This document shows, one piece after another, positions 6,100-9,316 of a stretch of DNA of 9,316 nt (within the stretch, counting starts at the first letter, position 1; every line of letters begins with the position of its first letter). The stretch spans positions 1-9,316 of the forward strand of contig JADFXS010000101.1 of the NCBI GenBank assembly GCA_015233515.1, in the 5' to 3' direction. The position numbers were made by a program, and so were the translations under genes. This stretch comes from Deltaproteobacteria bacterium (GTDB taxonomy: Bacteria; Desulfobacterota; Desulfarculia; Adiutricales; JAGVGV01). A model generated the notes under the pieces. That model was not told the origin of the DNA, did no database searches, and worked only from the letters and a program-made list of their open reading frames with translations.

Positions 6100-7278
6100 T
6101 CAAATCACTTTGTCCTTTTTCATCGCGTCTATGGCGCTATCGTCGAATCCTAAGCTATGAAGAATTTCCTTCGTGTCTTGTCCCAGCATCGGCGACGGTT
6201 CAAACGATTGCGGCATCTGGTATTGGGCGCTTTTGATGGGAAACCCCGGCATGGTTACCAGGCCCGCCTGGGGATGATCGAAAGAAGCAATCATATTTCG
6301 CGACTTCACCTGCTCATCTTCCATTACACTGCTGATAGTGTTGATCGGTCCGCAGGGAATTCCGGCTTTTTCCAAAATGGTTATCCACTCGGAAGTTTTT
6401 TTGATCTTCGTGGACTCTTCGATGATGGGCTTCAGATGATGATGATTTTGCGTCCGCAGGTCATTACTCCCGAACCTTTCATCCGCAAGCAGATCCCGGC
6501 GGTCGATGACCTCGCAGAAATCTATCCATAGTCCCTGATTACCCGCGCAGACGATGATGTAACCATCCGCGCTTTTATAGGATTCAAACGGGGTGATGGA
6601 TGGATGGCGATTGCCCACGGGGCCGGGAAGCTGGCCTGTGGCACAATAGCGAATGATGGCGTTTTCCAAAAGGGCCACCTGACAGTCAAGCATGGCCACA
6701 TCGATAAAATCCCCTTCCCCGGTGCGATTTCTCGCCAGCAAAGCGCCTTCAATGCCTATGGCCAGATAGAGTCCGGCCGCCAGGTCGCCCAGGGAGATGC
6801 CGACGCGCGTCGGCTCTGAATCTTCCAATCCGGTAATGCTCATTATGCCGCCATATCCCTGCACGACCAGATCATAGGCCGATTTCTCCCGATAAGGGCC
6901 GGTATGACCGAATCCGGAAAGAGAGGCGCAAATCAATCCTTTATTATGAACCTTCATTTTTTCATAGGAAAGCCCTAAACGATCCAAAACCCCAGGGCGG
7001 AAATTATCGACCATGACATCGGCATTACGGAGCAATTCCAAAAGAATCTTTTTCCCCCGTTCATCCTTGAGGTTGAGGGTCATACCTTTTTTATTACGAT
7101 TGACGCTCATGAAATAGCCGCTCTCCCCTTGGATGATCGGACTAAAGCCTCGTGCGTCATCACCCACCCCGGGAAATTCAATTTTGATAACCTCAGCCCC
7201 CATGTCCGCGAGAATCATGGTACAAAACGGCGCGGCCAAATTTCTTGATAGATCGATAACTTTAATGCCTTTCAACAT
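6100..7278 (-). CDS. Class III (CaiB/BaiF family) CoA-transferase
   Basis: This 392-residue protein matches the family length and shows its hallmarks: LKGIKVIDLSRNLAAPFCTMILADMGAEVIKIE-type N-terminus, DNFRPG at residues 91-96, SGFGHTGPY at 121-129, and the nucleophilic Asp136 in AYDLVVQG, the residue that forms an acyl-anhydride/CoA thioester intermediate in formyl-CoA transferase. It should move CoA from a donor such as an acyl-CoA to a free organic acid, without ATP. The ATG at 7278 follows GGGAGG by 8 nt. It starts 14 nt after the carboxyltransferase stop and is followed by the MBL gene after 12 nt, so the three are almost certainly one operon. Substrates cannot be read from the sequence. 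A dehydratase or racemase activity, also known in this family, is less likely but possible. Confidence 0.92.
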   Translation of the reverse strand: MLKGIKVIDLSRNLAAPFCTMILADMGAEVIKIEFPGVGDDARGFSPIIQGESGYFMSVNRNKKGMTLNLKDERGKKILLELLRNADVMVDNFRPGVLDRLGLSYEKMKVHNKGLICASLSGFGHTGPYREKSAYDLVVQGYGGIMSITGLEDSEPTRVGISLGDLAAGLYLAIGIEGALLARNRTGEGDFIDVAMLDCQVALLENAIIRYCATGQLPGPVGNRHPSITPFESYKSADGYIIVCAGNQGLWIDFCEVIDRRDLLADERFGSNDLRTQNHHHLKPIIEESTKIKKTSEWITILEKAGIPCGPINTISSVMEDEQVKSRNMIASFDHPQAGLVTMPGFPIKSAQYQMPQSFEPSPMLGQDTKEILHSLGFDDSAIDAMKKDKVI

Positions 7279-7292
7279 AAATACATCCTCCC

Positions 7293-8846
7293 TTACAATG
7301 GCAGATTGGAATGCTTCTTATAAGGTCTCCATTCTGTCTTTCCACTCATGGCCGCCAGGGCGCTGATTAATTGTGGACGCAATTCCTGCGGATCGATAAT
7401 ATCGTCAACCAACCCCCATTCCGCCGCTTTATACGGCGTTGTGAATCTGTTTCGATAGTCCGCCACCATTTCCGCATGTTTGGCCACCGGGTCCGCCGCC
7501 TGAGCGATTTCATTTTTAAAAACGACATCCGCCGCGGCTTCCGGACCCATAACCGCAACTTCCGCCGTGGGAAAGGCGATGACCAGATCGGCGCCCAGGC
7601 CCTTGCCACACATGGCGGAGTAGGCGCCGCCATAACTTTTCCTCAGAATAACGGTTATCTTGGGAACAGTGGCTTCCGAGAAGGCATAAAGAAGTTTTGA
7701 ACCGTTACGAATGATACCGTTATGTTCCTGAGCGATGCCTGGCAGATAGCCGGGACAATCGACAAACGTTATCAACGGCAGGTTGAAGGCGTCGCAGAAG
7801 CGCACAAAACGGGCCGCCTTCCATGAAGCATTAACGTCCAGGCAGCCCCCCAGCACGCGGGGCTGATTTCCGACAATGCCGACGGGTCGGCCGTTAATCC
7901 GGGCAAAACCTATGACAATATTCTGCGCAAACTTTTTTTGAACTTCCAGGAAATCACCATCATCGACTATAGAAAGAATGATGTCGCGGACATTGAAAAC
8001 CTCGGAAGATTTGTCAGGGACAACATCCCTCAATTCAGGGGATAACCTGGTCGGCGGATCGGTCGTCGCCCGGCAAGGCGGCTGCTCCTTGCTGTTGGAA
8101 GGCATGAAGCTCAATAGCTTTTGCACCAGCCGCATGGCCTCTTCTTCCGTGCCGGTGACAAAATGGGCCACTCCGGTCTTGGAGGCGTGAACACGACAGC
8201 CGCCGAGTTCTTCAAACCCGATTTTTTCTCCGGTGACGGCTTTTATTACCGCCGGGCCGGTAATAAACATCTTGGCAATGGGATCCACCATGATAATGAA
8301 GTCGGTCAGGGCAGGCGAATAGACCGTGCCCCCGGCGCATGGTCCCAGGATGACCGATATCTGAGGAATCCAGCCCGAGGCGATACTATTTTTGCCGAAA
8401 ATTGAACAATATCCATTCAGCGCCCCCATGCCCTCTTGAACCCGGGCCCCCCCGGAATCGTTCAAGCCTACGATGGGGGCGCCTACCTTCATAGCCATGT
8501 CCATGAGCCGGCAGATTTTCAGGCCCTGGGCTTCACCTAAAGATCCACCCATCACCGTAAAATCGTTGGAAAAAACATAGGTCCTTCTTTGATCTATGGT
8601 TCCCCAGCCGGCCATAACGCCTTCATTGGCAAGTTCCAGATTCGCGAGCCCGAAATCGAGGCAGCGATTTTTGATCCACGGGTCCAGTTCGGTAAAGCTA
8701 TTTTGATCAAGCAGGAGATCCAATCTTTCCTTGGCCGTTTTCTTACCCAGGGCATGCTGTTTTTCTATTTTCTCTGGACCGCCGCCTTGGGACAAGGCGG
8801 CCTTCTTTTGAAGGAACCCTGATAAGAGCTCTTCTCGCCTGGTCAT
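7293..8846 (-). CDS. Biotin-dependent acyl-CoA carboxyltransferase (PccB/MmdA family)
   Basis: The 517-residue protein spans both crotonase-like carboxyltransferase halves. The N half has NDSGGARVQEGM (129-140) and the GPCAGGTVYSPALTDF stretch (168-183). The C half has VDCPGYLPG (362-370), RKSYGGAYSAM (402-412) and FPTAEVAVMGPEAAA (425-439). The C-terminal RPYKKHSNLPL resembles the RPWKKHGNIPL-type ending of the family. It should transfer carboxyl between biotin and an acyl-CoA, either as a carboxylase beta subunit or as the alpha subunit of a Na+-pumping decarboxylase. The position that is Asp in propionyl-CoA and Ile in acetyl-CoA carboxylases seems to be Ser410, so the substrate is uncertain. 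The ATG at 8846 follows GGAGG by 5 nt; a GTG at 8864 lies upstream of that site and is unlikely. No biotin carrier, biotin carboxylase or membrane subunit lies in the window. Confidence 0.92.
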   Translation of the reverse strand: MTRREELLSGFLQKKAALSQGGGPEKIEKQHALGKKTAKERLDLLLDQNSFTELDPWIKNRCLDFGLANLELANEGVMAGWGTIDQRRTYVFSNDFTVMGGSLGEAQGLKICRLMDMAMKVGAPIVGLNDSGGARVQEGMGALNGYCSIFGKNSIASGWIPQISVILGPCAGGTVYSPALTDFIIMVDPIAKMFITGPAVIKAVTGEKIGFEELGGCRVHASKTGVAHFVTGTEEEAMRLVQKLLSFMPSNSKEQPPCRATTDPPTRLSPELRDVVPDKSSEVFNVRDIILSIVDDGDFLEVQKKFAQNIVIGFARINGRPVGIVGNQPRVLGGCLDVNASWKAARFVRFCDAFNLPLITFVDCPGYLPGIAQEHNGIIRNGSKLLYAFSEATVPKITVILRKSYGGAYSAMCGKGLGADLVIAFPTAEVAVMGPEAAADVVFKNEIAQAADPVAKHAEMVADYRNRFTTPYKAAEWGLVDDIIDPQELRPQLISALAAMSGKTEWRPYKKHSNLPL

Positions 8847-8917
8847 TTTCTCCTCCGATTCCACTTGGCTTGATCATTTGTCAAAATGCACTTCCCTTAT
8901 CCTGACCGATGGATCCA

Positions 8918-8942
8918 TAAAACCGGGTTTGAGCCGGATTTT
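8918..8942 (-). terminator. Weak terminator-like hairpin between ferredoxin and carboxyltransferase genes
   Basis: Read on the - strand, CCGG pairs with CCGG across a 7-nt loop, flanked by AAAAT before and TTTTAT after. It sits in the 130-nt gap downstream of the ferredoxin gene. The 4-bp core stem is short, so at most it would end part of the transcripts. Also in this gap, a TTGACA on the - strand (8879-8884) has no good -10 box at 17 nt spacing, so a promoter for the three-gene run is not established. Confidence 0.3.
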
Positions 8943-8976
8943 CCACATACCAAATGTCATGTTTTCGAATTGAGAA

Positions 8977-9159
8977 TTATTCTTTCACCGTTATTCCCAT
9001 TTGCGGACATGTCGTCTCACACAGCCGGCAAACCATGCATTCATCAGGGGATTTTACCACAACCTTGCCATTGACAATGACGAATACCTGGTTGGGACAT
9101 TGATCCGCACAGGTTCCGCAGCCGGTGCAGTTTTCTATCTTGATTTCGATTACCAGCAT
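8977..9159 (-). CDS. Small 2x[4Fe-4S] ferredoxin
   Basis: This 60-residue protein has two complete cluster motifs: Cys11, 14, 17 and 21 (CTGCGTCADQCP) and Cys41, 44, 47 and 51 (CMVCRLCETTCP), each of the CxxCxxCxxxC(P) form. It is a low-potential one- or two-electron carrier of the bacterial ferredoxin type in the cytoplasm. The length fits a free-standing dicluster ferredoxin, not a fragment of a larger enzyme. The ATG at 9159 is preceded by GGAGG at 11 nt, slightly long spacing. It is 130 nt upstream of the carboxyltransferase on the same strand. It may serve an oxidoreductase encoded beyond the right edge rather than the carboxyltransferase set, which needs no electrons (inference). Confidence 0.92.
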   Translation of the reverse strand: MLVIEIKIENCTGCGTCADQCPNQVFVIVNGKVVVKSPDECMVCRLCETTCPQMGITVKE

Positions 9160-9316
9160 TTTCCGTGTTGCCTCCTGATTTCTATTCGAAAAACGATGGC
9201 GCCATTGCGGCAGGCTCAGGAAACCGGCTCCCGCCTCAATGCACCCGCCCTATCACCTAAACGATAGACCGGCCGACCCAGAAGCCTTCATGTGTCGCGG
9301 ATGCCATGCTCCTCAC
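9160..9316. other. Right-edge region upstream of ferredoxin, no clear gene
   Basis: This 157-nt stretch holds the ferredoxin Shine-Dalgarno site, a 10-bp palindrome ATGGCGCCAT (9196-9205) and a small CTATC/GATAG inverted repeat (9250-9254, 9263-9267). Two - strand frames are open from the edge for a short way, ending at 9257 (TAG) or 9288 (TGA), and either could be the tail of an upstream gene. No convincing promoter was recognised. Confidence 0.4.

Noticed and set aside
6157..6531. Long + strand frame opposite the CoA-transferase
   Set aside because: It is a shadow of the well-supported - strand gene, with no ribosome site and no family resemblance.
9001..9267. 88-residue + strand frame across the ferredoxin gene
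   Set aside because: It lies antisense to the clear two-cluster ferredoxin and has no recognisable features.
9257..9316. Tail of an upstream - strand gene ending at 9257
   Set aside because: Only 19 codons are visible and a second frame ending at 9288 is equally possible, so it cannot be called as a gene.

Overview
The window looks like a chromosomal stretch from an anaerobic bacterium, most plausibly a Desulfobacterota (former Deltaproteobacteria) sulfate reducer or syntroph. This rests on gene style: free-standing carboxyltransferase proteins, a class III CoA-transferase, a small dicluster ferredoxin and a PAS-type sigma-54 activator. No rRNA, tRNA, CRISPR array, transposase or phage gene was seen. 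The taxonomic assignment is inference only.

Left part (1-3016). The window opens inside the 3' part of a pyruvate carboxylase subunit B / oxaloacetate decarboxylase alpha type gene on the + strand, which ends without a biotinyl domain. Two imperfect hairpins separate it from a convergent metallo-beta-lactamase (MBL) fold hydrolase on the - strand. Divergent from that hydrolase is a + strand pair: an exported protein with a FecR-like segment, a fibronectin-III-like segment and a TPR-like tail, then a very small protein with two membrane segments.

Middle (3017-5238). A 476-base gene-free stretch holds a long near-perfect hairpin (3069-3106), a short direct repeat (3129-3151) and an unusual 138-nt element (3255-3392). 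The ends of that element pair over 24 bp, and its interior can form alternative hairpins. About 100 bases downstream begins a two-PAS, AAA+, HTH sigma-54-dependent activator.

Right part (5239-9316), all - strand, read from right to left: a 2x[4Fe-4S] ferredoxin, a 130-nt gap, then a tight three-gene run. That run is an acyl-CoA carboxyltransferase (PccB/MmdA family), a CaiB/BaiF CoA-transferase and an AHL-lactonase-like MBL hydrolase, with 12-14 nt gaps and a good Shine-Dalgarno site before each gene. A plausible reading is a small acyl-CoA module: the CoA-transferase activates an organic acid, the carboxyltransferase adds or removes a carboxyl group with a biotin carrier encoded elsewhere, and the MBL enzyme hydrolyses an ester, thioester or lactone. 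The convergent activator may control it, but no sigma-54 promoter was found in front of the run.

The most unexplained signals are the structured element at 3255-3392 and the carrier-less carboxyltransferase/CoA-transferase/MBL gene set, whose substrate is unknown.
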